DNA of 45,302 nucleotides from Fictibacillus sp. FJAT-27399 (GCF_001510655.1 NZ_LMVC01000002.1:1417991-1463292), one strand, 5' to 3'; counted from the first letter of the stretch, positions 7,777 through 16,346 are shown. Notes: generated by a model from the sequence alone, not told the origin. Made by a program: numbers and translations.

Positions 7777-8772
7777 TTGATATCCTTAAGTATATTAGAT
7801 CAAGTTCCTGTTCCAAAAGGGCAGACTGCTGCAGAGACATTGCAGCAAAGTATACAGCTCGCCCAGATTGCTGAAAAGCTTGGCTATCACCGGTATTGGT
7901 TTGCCGAGCATCACAGCACAAAGGGGCTGGCAAGCACGGCTCCTGAAATATTGATTGCCCATACCGCCGCACTCACCCAATCTATCCGGCTTGGTTCTGG
8001 CGGTGTCCTTTTGCCGCAATACAGTCCGTTTAAGGTTGCAGAAACCTTTCAGCAGCTGGAAGCTCTTTCGCCGGGCAGAATCGATCTTGGAGTGGGCCGG
8101 TCATCCGGCGGTACGATGAAAACGAGACTTGCTTTAACAGACAACATAAAGAAAAGCTTAACCGCATTTCCCCGGCAGCTCCAGGATCTATCGTATTACC
8201 TGACGAACTCCCTACCTTCTGATCATCCTTTTCATGGGATAAAAACTTCTCCTCAAGTCCCCTCACCGCCAGGCCTTTGGGAACTGGGAATGGGCGAAAA
8301 CAGCGCCAGGCAGGCTGCCGAGCTTGGTATCGGTTATGTATTTGGGCATTTTATCAATCCCGAGAGGGGACAGGAAGCGTTTCAGACCTATCATGAAACC
8401 TTTCAGTCATCAGCCTTTTTCGAAAAACCGGCTGGTATCGCTGCGGTTTTTGTGATCTGCGGGGAAACGGATGAGCATGCTGAAGAACTAGCTTTAAGCC
8501 AGGACCTTTGGCTTCTCCGTGTTGAAAAGGGCCTGGACAGCCGGATACCGAACATTGAAGAATCAAAATCATACTCCTTCACACAGTTTGACCGGGAACA
8601 AATCAAAAAGAACAGAGAACGTATGGTGATCGGTTCTCCAGAGATCGTAAGAGACAAGCTTATATTACTTTCAGAACAGTATCAGACTGCTGAATTTATG
8701 ATTTTGACAAATGTATTTTCTTTTGCAGAAAGAAAAAAATCGTATGAGAGATTGGCCCATCTATTTAAGTAG
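7777..8772 (+). CDS. LLM-class (luciferase-like) flavin-dependent oxidoreductase
   Basis: 331 residues of the bacterial luciferase-like TIM-barrel fold, probably using FMNH2 or F420-like flavin in the cytoplasm. Family signatures are LSILDQVPVPKG at the start, GYHRYWFAEHHS (about 36-47), STAPEILIAHTAALTQSIRLGSGGVLLP and SPGRIDLGVGR. The first part matches the group sometimes called MsnO8-like LLM oxidoreductases. The start is TTG: an AAAGGA site lies upstream and the nearby ATG is out of frame. No neighbour hints at the substrate. A repeat element begins 41 bases after the stop. Confidence 0.85.
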   Translation: MISLSILDQVPVPKGQTAAETLQQSIQLAQIAEKLGYHRYWFAEHHSTKGLASTAPEILIAHTAALTQSIRLGSGGVLLPQYSPFKVAETFQQLEALSPGRIDLGVGRSSGGTMKTRLALTDNIKKSLTAFPRQLQDLSYYLTNSLPSDHPFHGIKTSPQVPSPPGLWELGMGENSARQAAELGIGYVFGHFINPERGQEAFQTYHETFQSSAFFEKPAGIAAVFVICGETDEHAEELALSQDLWLLRVEKGLDSRIPNIEESKSYSFTQFDREQIKKNRERMVIGSPEIVRDKLILLSEQYQTAEFMILTNVFSFAERKKSYERLAHLFK

Positions 8773-8813
8773 CTGCATGTTTATTGATTGGATAATAAAT
8801 GACACAACAAAAA

Positions 8814-9038
8814 GGGGCTGTCCAAGAAGTCTGTAAGCTGTTGATTTCCGTTCCAGGCTGCTCGCTTTCCGCGGGGCATGCGGTGAGCCTCTTGGTGCAA
8901 GCACCGGCGGGAGTCTCACCTGTCACGCTAGTCCCGCAGGAGTCTCGCATCTTCCACTTCAATTAACTTTTCATTGAAGATTTTTCAAGCCAAAAAGGGG
9001 CTGCCTGAAGGTCAATTTTCGACTTTCTGGACAGCCCC
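8814..9038 (+). repeat. Intergenic inverted-terminus repeat, copy 2 (complete)
   Basis: A complete 225-base element. The left end GGGGCTGTCCAAGAAGTC (8814-8831) matches the inverted right end GACTTTCTGGACAGCCCC (9021-9038) with one register shift. An internal second GGGGCTG (8997-9003) makes the last 40 bases a hairpin flanked by A and T runs, that is, a built-in terminator. It sits between the converging LLM oxidoreductase and nitroreductase genes. It has no coding capacity. Confidence 0.9.
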
Positions 9039-9043
9039 TTTTT
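8997..9043. terminator. Terminator supplied by the right end of repeat copy 2
   Basis: GGGGCTG...GAAGGTC pairs with GACTTTC...CAGCCCC, preceded by AAAAA and followed by TTTTTA. It can terminate either strand and lies next to the nitroreductase stop codon at 9048. Confidence 0.65.
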
Positions 9044-9047
9044 ATTT

Positions 9048-9647
9048 TTATTTATAGATTTTCACACGGTCTTTAAGCGGCTGGAATTCTTTTTCGCCTG
9101 GTGCTGCCACAGGCTTGCCGAATGGCATTTGAGCGATAAGCTTCCAGTTTTCTGGCACATTCCATTCTTTTTTGACTTCTTCATCAATGATTGGGTTGTA
9201 GTGCTGAAGTGATGCACCGAATCCTTCATTCTCTAGTGCAGTCCAAACAACAAATTGGAGCATCCCTGAAGAATGGTTGGACCAGATTGGGAAATTGTCT
9301 GCATAAGCAGCGAATGCTTCTTGAAGTCCTTCCACTACTTTTTGGTCTTCGAAAAATAGGACGGTTCCGTATCCGCTTCCGAACGCGTTCATTTTTTCTT
9401 CTGTCGGAGAAAACTGATCTACCGGAACGATGGCACGAAGAGTTTCTTTCGTGATATTCCAAAGTTTATCGTGGTTTTCGCCAAGCAATACAACAACACG
9501 GGCACTTTGTGAATTAAAAGAAGATGGTGTGTATTTTACCGCATGATTGATGATTTCCTGAATTCTTTCATCAGAAACAACGGCTTCTTTTCTGATTCCA
9601 TAATAAGAGCGTCTCTCTTGAACTGAAGTTAAAAAATCTTTTGCCAT
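9048..9647 (-). CDS. Nitroreductase-family protein (Frm2/HBN1-like)
   Basis: 199-residue FMN-dependent oxidoreductase of the nitroreductase fold. The N-terminal RRSYYGI matches the usual R-R-S/T FMN-phosphate motif. TPSSFNSQSARVVVLLG and the tail QMPFGKPVAAPGEKEF are characteristic of the Frm2-like branch, which also occurs in yeast. Substrate unknown; quinone or nitro compounds are typical of the family. The ATG follows GGAGGGAAATTAAC. Single gene, divergent from the cupin gene. Confidence 0.88.
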   Translation of the reverse strand: MAKDFLTSVQERRSYYGIRKEAVVSDERIQEIINHAVKYTPSSFNSQSARVVVLLGENHDKLWNITKETLRAIVPVDQFSPTEEKMNAFGSGYGTVLFFEDQKVVEGLQEAFAAYADNFPIWSNHSSGMLQFVVWTALENEGFGASLQHYNPIIDEEVKKEWNVPENWKLIAQMPFGKPVAAPGEKEFQPLKDRVKIYK

Positions 9648-9825
9648 GTTAATTTCCCTCCACTAAACGACCATTTTTATTGTTTATTACTTTATGTAAG
9701 TTAGTATAAATAATATATTTCATTACGTCAAGTGCTAACTTTCAGTAAAATAAGCGATTCATTGTGGTTAATCTTCAGCCATAGCGGGAATTCATTTTAA
9801 AAGTGTACTGAGGAGGCAAATCGAA

Positions 9826-10332
9826 ATGAGTACGTTTGAGGTGAAAACCTATTATTTTGAAGATGATGGATTCATTCCTAATCACCCAGATTGGCCGGTA
9901 TTGTTCTACGAAGGGGTTTTAGCCGAACGATCTTATCAAGCCGAACAGATTTTTAATGAGAACAACTGGCTAAACAGCTGGCGGAACGGCATTTTCGACT
10001 ATCATCATTATCACAGCAACACTCATGAGGTATTAGGTGTCATATCGGGATTTGCGACAGTTAAGATTGGTGGAAAATCCGGACAAGAGCTGCAGATTCA
10101 TGCTGGTGATGTCATCGTTTTGCCAGCTGGAACCGGGCATATTAACATGGAATCCAGCGCGGATTTTCAAGTGGCTGGTGCTTACCCCAACGGAATGGAT
10201 TATAATCTGATGCGCGGAGTCGACGGTGAACGCCCTACGACTCTAGAAGAAATACGTAATGTTCCTCTCCCTGAAACCGATCCTGTTTTCGGTACGGATG
10301 GACCTTTGCTTCAGCATTGGAACAGAAAATAA
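9826..10332 (+). CDS. Cupin-domain protein, YjlB-like
   Basis: 168-residue single cupin of the kind represented by B. subtilis YjlB. The first cupin motif is HYHSNTHEVLGVISG (about residues 62-76), with His residues and a Glu suited to bind a metal. The second is HAGDVIVLPAGTGH (about 92-105). The N-terminal stretch FEDDGFIPNHPDWPVLFY matches the YjlB type. The biochemical role is not established. The ATG follows GAGGAGGCAAATCGAA. Confidence 0.82.
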   Translation: MSTFEVKTYYFEDDGFIPNHPDWPVLFYEGVLAERSYQAEQIFNENNWLNSWRNGIFDYHHYHSNTHEVLGVISGFATVKIGGKSGQELQIHAGDVIVLPAGTGHINMESSADFQVAGAYPNGMDYNLMRGVDGERPTTLEEIRNVPLPETDPVFGTDGPLLQHWNRK

Positions 10333-10334
10333 GA

Positions 10335-10364
10335 ACAGCCCGAATCTTTGTTGATTCGGGCTGT
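10335..10364. terminator. Bidirectional terminator between cupin and membrane protein genes
   Basis: Perfect 12-bp stem ACAGCCCGAATC (10335-10346) with GATTCGGGCTGT (10353-10364) between convergent genes. T-runs are weak on both sides. Confidence 0.65.
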
Positions 10365-10366
10365 CA

Positions 10367-10984
10367 TTATGCCAAGGATTCAGGAGGCAGACCAGGTTCT
10401 TTCCCGCCGTCTGGTGCATCGAATTTTTGTTTTGTCCGTACCAGTGAAATGACGGCAATGATAAGGCCGCCTGAGGTATCCGCAATAAGATCCACCATCG
10501 TATCGCTGTTTCCCCCGCCCTGCAGCGTCATAGCAAAGATCTGATCCATACTGAACTCATACATCTCCCAGATGACTCCGCCAAGAACGGCAAATGAAAG
10601 AACGAACCAGAAGACAAGCCATGCTGAAATATGCGTGCCTCCTTCCCGATGAACGAGCCTTTCATAAAGAGCCACTGCAACGAAAGCCAGCAAAGCTCCG
10701 CTCAGTAAATGCAGAAACGTATCCCACCAGCCCAAACCATAAAAATGAAGAATGGAACCTAAATATTGTGATGCAAAAAGAAAAGCTAAATAGGAAAGCA
10801 ATATGGGCAGGTTAAACTTTAATTTAGTAAACCGGGCAAGGACAAGCGGTATGGCTCCGCACAGAACTCCTCCTAATGCTACCTGATAGCTGTGAACCTC
10901 TCCTTTTGGAAAGTAATAAAAAAACAAGACCGCCATAAAAACCGTGTAGGCCAGACTAATCATAAGGACCGACTTTCGTTTCAT
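10367..10984 (-). CDS. Polytopic membrane protein, DUF2238/YjdF-like
   Basis: 205 residues with about six membrane helices. Conserved-looking blocks are WWDTFLHLLSGALLAF (about 86-101), GGVIWEMYEFSMDQIF (about 135-150) and DTMVDLIADTSGG (about 161-173). These acidic and aromatic motifs inside or beside helices match the DUF2238 (YjdF-like) membrane family, of unknown function. The ATG follows GAGGTGTATGA. Single gene, converging on the cupin gene. Confidence 0.7.
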   Translation of the reverse strand: MKRKSVLMISLAYTVFMAVLFFYYFPKGEVHSYQVALGGVLCGAIPLVLARFTKLKFNLPILLSYLAFLFASQYLGSILHFYGLGWWDTFLHLLSGALLAFVAVALYERLVHREGGTHISAWLVFWFVLSFAVLGGVIWEMYEFSMDQIFAMTLQGGGNSDTMVDLIADTSGGLIIAVISLVRTKQKFDAPDGGKEPGLPPESLA

Positions 10985-11060
10985 TCATACACCTCATTTC
11001 CTGCTCATATAAATTATTGCCACCAAATCCAGAAATATGAATGTATCCTTTCGAGAACAC

Positions 11061-11096
11061 AAAAAAGCCTGGAATCTCACTCTTATCATTCCAGGC
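11061..11096 (-). terminator. Intrinsic terminator of the 139-residue membrane protein gene
   Basis: GCCTGGAAT (11067-11075) pairs with ATTCCAGGC (11088-11096). On the minus strand the T-run corresponds to A 11061-11066. Confidence 0.85.
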
Positions 11097-11111
11097 CTGC
11101 TTATCACGTTT

Positions 11112-11531
11112 TTATTGTTTTGTCGTATCGATTTGTTCACGCAGTGGCTTAACCACATTCATATCAACATCATAGGTTTTTCCTTTATAGACGACTTTTG
11201 CGTTTTCGTCTCCCTCCTTGCCTGTGATCTTTACGCTTTTACTCTGAATAACAAAGCTTCCGTCTTTCTTTTCAACATGTTTGGCATCAACCATTTCTTT
11301 TTTTATCACAGGCTCGATCGTTTTTTTATATGCCGTTGATGCAGAATTCACGCCTTGTTTTCCTATGTTCATAATTTTGTCGGGGCTTACCCCAAATATG
11401 ACAATAGCGATGATGGCAATAACTCCAAATATGAGGGCGGCACGCAGAGCAAGTTTAAACAATAACACAAACACGATGATTGCAAGCACCACCAGTATGA
11501 CAAGCAGCAAGTGATCTTCAATCCAAGCCAT
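11112..11531 (-). CDS. Hypothetical membrane protein with soluble C-terminal domain
   Basis: 139 residues. A very hydrophobic segment (residues 7-47) makes two helices separated by a short KLALRAA turn. A hydrophilic C-terminal part (50-139) contains strand-like stretches SFVIQSKSVKITG and KVVYKGKTYDVDM. I do not recognise the family. The ATG follows GAAGGGAAG at somewhat long spacing. It has its own terminator and no obvious operon partner. Confidence 0.65.
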   Translation of the reverse strand: MAWIEDHLLLVILVVLAIIVFVLLFKLALRAALIFGVIAIIAIVIFGVSPDKIMNIGKQGVNSASTAYKKTIEPVIKKEMVDAKHVEKKDGSFVIQSKSVKITGKEGDENAKVVYKGKTYDVDMNVVKPLREQIDTTKQ

Positions 11532-11609
11532 GGCTAAGTCTTCCCTTCCTCTTTTACCAATGTTAATACCCGAATGATTAACAAAATAGACAAGGAAATA
11601 AATCCCTTT

Positions 11610-12581
11610 TTATGAAACGTTAGCTCTTTTTAGATTTGAGCGTTTTTTCACCTGTGAAACATAGCTGTGAAGAATCATTCCAACCATGATTAATGCCATG
11701 CCAAGCCATGATAAAGCGGAGGGCATCGGCAAGGATAACATCCATATTTCACCCATTGCCGCAAAGAGGACTTCCGCAGATTGGGTCGCCTCAACAGCCG
11801 CTAACTGCTGCATGTTCCCCCTGACAAGATCCGTGGCATAAAAGAACAGCACCGTGGCGATAACGCCGGAAGAAAGAGCTACAAGGGCGGATTGAAAGGT
11901 TTGGACTGCCGTTGGAGGCCCATCGGCCAGCCAGCCAATAAAAGCGAGAACGATCCAGAAAGGAAGACTGGCGAGCGTCATGCCAAGTACCCGCTGATAA
12001 GCATCCAACCGACCTCTGCATAACTCCATCATTTTTCGATTACCGAGCGGATAAGCAAACGAAGCGACTAACACAGGAAGTGCTCCTAACAGCACATCAT
12101 TGAACGAAAGTGTTCTTGCCTGCTCCATCTGCATCAGGACAATGCCAAGAAGGATGATCAACGACATGGAGAGCCCCTTAAACGGAATCTTCCCTCTTAC
12201 CGATTGAAGCCCTTGTGATGTTTGAACCTGTTCCTTAAAAAAAGGAACGAGAAGTGAGCCTGAGATAATGGTAATCTGCCACGTTCCGGCAATCAGCCAT
12301 CCAGGTTCATAGGCTGCAGCAAAACAGATGGGAGCATAAAATAGGCCGAAGCCCACCAAACTCCATAACAGCCAGCTTTTCGGCTGTTCTTTCATGGTCT
12401 GCATCAGCTGGCCCAAGTTTCCCCTTAACATTACAATAATCAGCAGAAAGGGCACCATGAAAAAATAGCGAAGTGAAGCGCTCCAGATCCAGCTTCCTCC
12501 TGATAATTCCATTAAACGGTTTAGCACAAATGTAAAGGCAAAAAAGAAAGCAGAGCAAATTCCGACGATGACAGGCCGCAT
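11610..12581 (-). CDS. DMT-superfamily exporter (EamA/EmrE-type)
   Basis: 323 residues with ten hydrophobic helices, typical of a two-times-five drug/metabolite transporter. The sequence SAFFFAFTFVLNRLMELSGGSWIWSASLRYFFMVPFLL and later ESVEATQSAEVLFAAMGE-like segments fit the multidrug efflux branch of the superfamily. I chose the ATG at 12581 because GAGAGGTG precedes it at proper spacing. An upstream in-frame ATG at 12602 overlaps the GntR stop codon (ATGA). The overlap and co-orientation suggest the GntR regulator controls this exporter. Substrate unknown. Confidence 0.82.
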   Translation of the reverse strand: MRPVIVGICSAFFFAFTFVLNRLMELSGGSWIWSASLRYFFMVPFLLIIVMLRGNLGQLMQTMKEQPKSWLLWSLVGFGLFYAPICFAAAYEPGWLIAGTWQITIISGSLLVPFFKEQVQTSQGLQSVRGKIPFKGLSMSLIILLGIVLMQMEQARTLSFNDVLLGALPVLVASFAYPLGNRKMMELCRGRLDAYQRVLGMTLASLPFWIVLAFIGWLADGPPTAVQTFQSALVALSSGVIATVLFFYATDLVRGNMQQLAAVEATQSAEVLFAAMGEIWMLSLPMPSALSWLGMALIMVGMILHSYVSQVKKRSNLKRANVS

Positions 12582-12598
12582 GGAGTACACCTCTCTCT

Positions 12599-13246
12599 TC
12601 ATTTTTGAATCAGCAGTTCTCCGAGACTCAGCCAGTTTACTTCGGTCAGGAGAGCCGTTTTCTCACTATCTTTTTCTATGCAGGCATCAATGATTTGTTC
12701 ATGCTGCTGTATTGAATTCACCCCTTTTACGGAGCCGAATTGGGCCATTTCTAAACGGCGGATCTTAGCGGTACTTACCTCCAGCGCTTTCACCAGCTCA
12801 GGATTTCCGGCTGCTGTTACAAACACCTGATGAAAATCTTCATCCGCTTGAATGGCGGCTATAACATTCCTTTCTTCCATAGCAGATCTCAGCTTTTGAT
12901 TTTGTATTTTTAATTCTTTAACATCCTTTTCCTCCAGAAGTGGAACGGCAAGTCTGGCGGCTAATGCATGAAGTGCTGCAACGACGGTAAATGCATGGTT
13001 CGCTTCATCGTTATTTAACGGAGCGACTCTTGTCGCGGAACCCGGCATCGCTTCGACTAGTCCTTCATCTTCAAGTTTTTTTAGAGCCTCCCTTACCGGT
13101 GTCCGGCTGATGCCGAATAGCTCCGCAAGATCTTTGTCATGCAATCGTTCCTCAGGCTCCAGTTCTAATAAGAGTATTGCGTTCTTCAAATGATGATACA
13201 CTTCTTCTCTTAATGATAATCGTCTAATTGGTTGAATGTTTTTCAT
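12599..13246 (-). CDS. GntR-family transcriptional regulator (FadR/FCD subfamily)
   Basis: 215 residues. The N-terminal winged helix (SLREEVYHHLKNAILL then DKDLAELFGISRTPVREALKKLEDEGLV) binds DNA. The C-terminal all-helical FCD domain (about 85-210) probably binds a small acid, with D/H residues in EDFHQVF and QQHEQIID that can hold a metal. The chosen ATG at 13246 places the start as in relatives; ATG 13264 and TTG 13276 are in frame, and none has a strong ribosome binding site. It is coupled to the DMT exporter gene downstream. Confidence 0.85.
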   Translation of the reverse strand: MKNIQPIRRLSLREEVYHHLKNAILLLELEPEERLHDKDLAELFGISRTPVREALKKLEDEGLVEAMPGSATRVAPLNNDEANHAFTVVAALHALAARLAVPLLEEKDVKELKIQNQKLRSAMEERNVIAAIQADEDFHQVFVTAAGNPELVKALEVSTAKIRRLEMAQFGSVKGVNSIQQHEQIIDACIEKDSEKTALLTEVNWLSLGELLIQK

Positions 13247-13280
13247 AAAACCAATATATCGCATATCAATTGACAACTCA

Positions 13281-13312
13281 ATAAAAAAACCAGTGCAAAA
13301 GCCACTGGTTTT
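13281..13312 (-). terminator. Intrinsic terminator of the GNAT gene
   Basis: AACCAGTG (13288-13295) pairs with CACTGGTT (13303-13310). The minus-strand T-run is A 13283-13289. Confidence 0.8.
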
Positions 13313-13315
13313 GTT

Positions 13316-13777
13316 CTATTGAATTCTTTCCCGTTTGTACACAATTTCTCCATCATATACATCTCCCGTTGGCAGATAGCCTAGCCTCTTATATAGTACG
13401 GCTGCCCTCTGGTTCTCTTGATGGACCGTTAGCCGTGTTTCACGGGAATGAGGAAACCTCTCCTCAATCCAAGAAATCATCTCAATCATCGCTCTTTTTC
13501 CATATCCCTTCCCCTGATGCTTTTCATCAATAAGAAAACCATTGATCCAATACATGTTATCATTCTGCTCTTCAAATGCATGCATGATGAATCCTACCAT
13601 CATTCCTTCTGCATAGATAGCAAACGGAAGGTACTCAACATCCTCGCCGTCCGGCTTAATATAGACTTTAGCCAGCGATACAGCGACAGAAGGCACGAAA
13701 TGCTCCTGCTCTTTTTTCACTTTTAACAGCAGCGCTTCTTCCCAGTTGCCGCGATCGACAGGTTTTAACTCAAGCAT
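13316..13777 (-). CDS. GNAT-family N-acetyltransferase, BltD/diamine-acetyltransferase-like
   Basis: 153 residues. The acetyl-CoA pyrophosphate loop is QGKGYGKRAM (about 89-98), preceded by the strand MYWINGFLIDEKH. The C-terminal part HQENQRAAVLYKRLGYLPTGD is the usual last GNAT motif. The overall pattern resembles spermidine/diamine acetyltransferases such as BltD, but substrate specificity cannot be read from the sequence. The ATG follows GGGAGGGAGACTTC. Monocistronic, with hairpins on both sides. Confidence 0.82.
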   Translation of the reverse strand: MLELKPVDRGNWEEALLLKVKKEQEHFVPSVAVSLAKVYIKPDGEDVEYLPFAIYAEGMMVGFIMHAFEEQNDNMYWINGFLIDEKHQGKGYGKRAMIEMISWIEERFPHSRETRLTVHQENQRAAVLYKRLGYLPTGDVYDGEIVYKRERIQ

Positions 13778-13801
13778 GAAGTCTCCCTCCCGCTAGTTTA
13801 C

Positions 13802-13826
13802 TATAAGGGTGCCAGGCACCCTTATA
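13802..13826. repeat. GGTGCC(A)GGCACC palindrome
   Basis: A perfect inverted repeat of 12-base arms (TATAAGGGTGCC and GGCACCCTTATA) around one A. It contains the 13-mer core seen at 7667-7679 and 39399-39411. It lies between the GNAT and the 148-residue membrane protein genes, next to a separate terminator. Confidence 0.75.
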
Positions 13827-13858
13827 AAAAACGGCTCCGCCTATTAGGCAGAGCCGTT
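13826..13858 (-). terminator. Intrinsic terminator of the 148-residue membrane protein gene
   Basis: AACGGCTC (13830-13837) pairs with GAGCCGTT (13851-13858), with an inner GCCT/AGGC helix. The T-run lies on the minus strand. Confidence 0.85.
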
Positions 13859-13865
13859 ATTGCAC

Positions 13866-14312
13866 TTATGCTGTTTTTCGGAACTTTCCTGAAATCCCGA
13901 TCGCAAAAGAGATAATCGTTGTAATTAATAAAGCTTCTGTAATAGAGCTGAGAATCGTATTCAAAGACATAACGCTGTATATCTGTATAGAGACTCCGAT
14001 CGGAACGCCTAGAAATAAAACGACAGAGCCAAATATTGCATTTTTTAAAGTAAACAGGAATGTACGGTGGGCCCAGTCCAATACTCGCAAGCTTAATACC
14101 CAGAAAATACTGATCAATGACCAGAATAACAAAATAGAAGCTATGAACGAGTGAGAAGTCAGCCCGAACAGAACGTGTTCTGAATAAAGATTGATATTCA
14201 TAAAGACTTCAATTGTCTGATAAGCACCAACACCGAACAAAAGGATAAGATAGATCAAAGCGAACTCCATACCTTTATGCCCCCGGATTCTCCGTTTCAG
14301 TGAATTCATCAT
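13866..14312 (-). CDS. Hypothetical four-helix membrane protein
   Basis: 148 residues with four hydrophobic helices (about 17-36, 56-78, 88-110 and 120-142) and basic ends (LKRRIRGHKG, GKFRKTA). I do not recognise a family. Two adjacent ATGs lie at the start; GGGGGAAAG gives better spacing to the second one at 14309. It ends at a strong terminator and appears monocistronic. Confidence 0.65.
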   Translation of the reverse strand: MMNSLKRRIRGHKGMEFALIYLILLFGVGAYQTIEVFMNINLYSEHVLFGLTSHSFIASILLFWSLISIFWVLSLRVLDWAHRTFLFTLKNAIFGSVVLFLGVPIGVSIQIYSVMSLNTILSSITEALLITTIISFAIGISGKFRKTA

Positions 14313-14434
14313 CTTTCCCCCAAAAAAATGACTTAATAGTTATCATCTTATCATACAAAAAAAGATTTAGATTTTAAACCTGTTTTTTAAAAATTTTTGC
14401 AAAATAACGTTAATTAGTAAAAATGTACTACTTT

Positions 14435-15145
14435 TTATTCCTTTTTAAACAAAGCTGTCCATAAATCCGGAACACCGAATGTTGAACTTCCTGCACCCAT
14501 CACTTTCATCCTTCTAACCTCTACTGCCGTAAAGCTCCTGAAAATAGTTTTCAGCTTTTCCTCTGTATAGCCCAATCCGCCCATCACCGATTGCGCCCGG
14601 TACACCTCCCAGTCTGAAATTTCCGAGCCTCCCAAACTGCCGCCCATCACAAAACAAGTCACCGCAAAATGGCCGCCTGGTTTTAAAGCTCGGTTTACAA
14701 GTTCCACATAGGTCAGCCTGCGATGCGGGGCAAGGTGATGAAAACAGCCTGAATCATAGATGAAGTCATAGGATCCGTCCTCTATATCCAGATCAAAGAT
14801 ATTCTGATGAATAAAACGGACAGGAAGGTTTTGTTCCCGTGCCCGTTCCTCTCCCCAGTTTAAGGCTTCTTTCGACAGGTCCACCGCATCCACCCTGCAG
14901 CCTTTTTGGGCAAGATAAATCGCGTTCCTTCCCGGCCCACAGCCTAATTCAAGGGCTCTTCCTGGCTTTAAGTATCCTTTCTCGAAATATCCGACGAGGT
15001 TTTCATCAGGGACATTATGAAAAAAGGGAATCTTTTTCTCACGATCACGATAGAATTCATCCCAAAAAGGCACCGGGTCTCTCAATAAAGAATCCAGCAT
15101 TTGCATGACATCTTCTTGATTTAAAATAATCTCTGATTGATTCAA
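14435..15145 (-). CDS. Class I SAM-dependent methyltransferase
   Basis: 236 residues. Motif I is ALELGCGPGRNAIYLA, followed by VDAVDLSKEAL (acidic loop binding the ribose), FIHQNIFDL and DFIYDSGCFHHLAPHRR. The N-terminal part PVPFWDEFYRDREKKIPFF and the overall length resemble thiopurine/tellurite-resistance-type methyltransferases; the acceptor is unknown. I place the start at a TTG (15145) with GGGGAGAA five bases upstream. A TTG at 15160 overlaps that site, and ATG 15106 would shorten the protein by 13 residues. The 289 bases upstream, to 15434, hold only A/T-rich sequence and the terminator of the SDR gene. Confidence 0.83.
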   Translation of the reverse strand: MNQSEIILNQEDVMQMLDSLLRDPVPFWDEFYRDREKKIPFFHNVPDENLVGYFEKGYLKPGRALELGCGPGRNAIYLAQKGCRVDAVDLSKEALNWGEERAREQNLPVRFIHQNIFDLDIEDGSYDFIYDSGCFHHLAPHRRLTYVELVNRALKPGGHFAVTCFVMGGSLGGSEISDWEVYRAQSVMGGLGYTEEKLKTIFRSFTAVEVRRMKVMGAGSSTFGVPDLWTALFKKE

Positions 15146-15400
15146 TGGACTTCTCCCCAAACTTCGTTAATTTCCTCACCTTGTCAATTTCTATACAAAG
15201 ATTTAAAACCCTTCTTTCTCCATTTATCTCAGACCACAAACACAATCAAAACCTCACCTTCAAACGCCATGCATAGCTTTAATTCCGTTATTCATCTCTC
15301 GTTTAACACCCCTGTACTACCCGCTTTGTTTTCTTTAAATAGATACCTTAAAACGAATCAACGAACGGGTCGTTTTTACAAATACGAAAAAAAAAGAAAA

Positions 15401-15426
15401 AAGAAGAGCCCTAGACAGCTCTTCTT
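15401..15426 (-). terminator. Intrinsic terminator of the SDR gene
   Basis: AAGAAGAGC (15401-15409) pairs with GCTCTTCTT (15418-15426). The minus strand continues into a long T-rich run. Confidence 0.85.
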
Positions 15427-15434
15427 TTACTCTT

Positions 15435-16223
15435 CTATAAAAGTGTTTCTGCTCCATCAATATAGATTTCGGTTCCTGAAATATGGCTGGAACGTTCAGA
15501 GGCGAGGAATAAGACGAGATCAGCCACTTGTTTAGGTTCACCAGGCTTATGTTCAAGAGGCTGGTCTCCTTCCGGATAATCAACCGGAATCGCAATCTCC
15601 TTTACGGCTTCGGTAGCATTGGTATTTTGACCGATGTTGGTTTTAATGGCACCAGGACAGATCGCATTGACTCTTATCTTGTACCTGGCAAGTTCGAGAG
15701 CTGCCATTTTCATGAAGGCAACCTGAGCTGCTTTTGTAGAGCTGTAGGCTGCCATTCCAAATCCATGAAACGCCCGGTTCCCATTGATGGAACTGGTGAT
15801 CACGATGCTTCCTCCAGCTTTCTTTAAATAGGGTATGGCATGCTTCACGGTTAAAAAAGTACCGTTTAAGTTGGTGCTGATGGTAGTGTTCCATTCTTCA
15901 AGTGATAACTTTTCAATGGGAGCGAGCGTCCCGTTAATTCCGGCGTTGGCAAAAAGGACATCCATCCTGCCCCACTTCTGCACTGCTTTCTCGATTCCAC
16001 GCTGCACCTCACTCGGATCAGATACGTCCACTTCACAAGCTATTGCCTCTCCCCCTGTATTCCCGATTTCCTGTACCACTTCTTCCGCTCGTTCTTCTTT
16101 TATATCCATCACACAAACCTTCATGCCTTCCTTCGAGAAAGCAAGGGCTGACGCTCTTCCAATCCCTGAACCTCCGCCAGTAACAACTGCCACTTTTCCT
16201 GCTTCTTTTTGATAGATGCTCAT
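15435..16223 (-). CDS. Short-chain dehydrogenase/reductase (SDR)
   Basis: 262-residue classical SDR. The cofactor motif is TGGGSGIG at 15-22; Asp40 after the second strand favours NAD. NAG is at 93-95. The catalytic residues are Ser144 or Ser145, Tyr160 and Lys164 (YSSTK). A C-terminal ISGTEIYIDG matches the usual last SDR motif. The substrate is unknown. The ATG follows GAGGAGGACTATT. It is divergent from the GH144-type gene but has no visible tie to that locus. Confidence 0.9.
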   Translation of the reverse strand: MSIYQKEAGKVAVVTGGGSGIGRASALAFSKEGMKVCVMDIKEERAEEVVQEIGNTGGEAIACEVDVSDPSEVQRGIEKAVQKWGRMDVLFANAGINGTLAPIEKLSLEEWNTTISTNLNGTFLTVKHAIPYLKKAGGSIVITSSINGNRAFHGFGMAAYSSTKAAQVAFMKMAALELARYKIRVNAICPGAIKTNIGQNTNATEAVKEIAIPVDYPEGDQPLEHKPGEPKQVADLVLFLASERSSHISGTEIYIDGAETLL

Positions 16224-16336
16224 AATAGTCCTCCTCTATATTTCTTATTAATATACCCAATTTATTTTGTTTTTTTGTTGGATAATTCTGAACCTTTCTG
16301 TGGTAAACTGATGTTGAGATTTACAACTCGCATATC

Positions 16337-16346
16337 GAAACGTTTC
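16337..16346. promoter_or_regulatory. LacI-family operator before the GH144-type gene
   Basis: GAAACGTTTC, a perfect 10-bp palindrome identical to the four sites at 31521, 31597, 38400 and 38520. It lies 24 bases before the start codon, where bound repressor would block transcription. Confidence 0.75.

Noticed and set aside
8765-8962. Open frames inside repeat copies (also at 38640-38849)
   Set aside because: They change between copies, lack start signals and follow the repeat sequence only.
16337-16346. GAAACGTTTC sites read as CcpA cre boxes
   Set aside because: The spacing of TG to CG does not match the cre consensus, and five exact copies next to a local LacI gene fit that regulator better. 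Only 38452-38465 fits cre.
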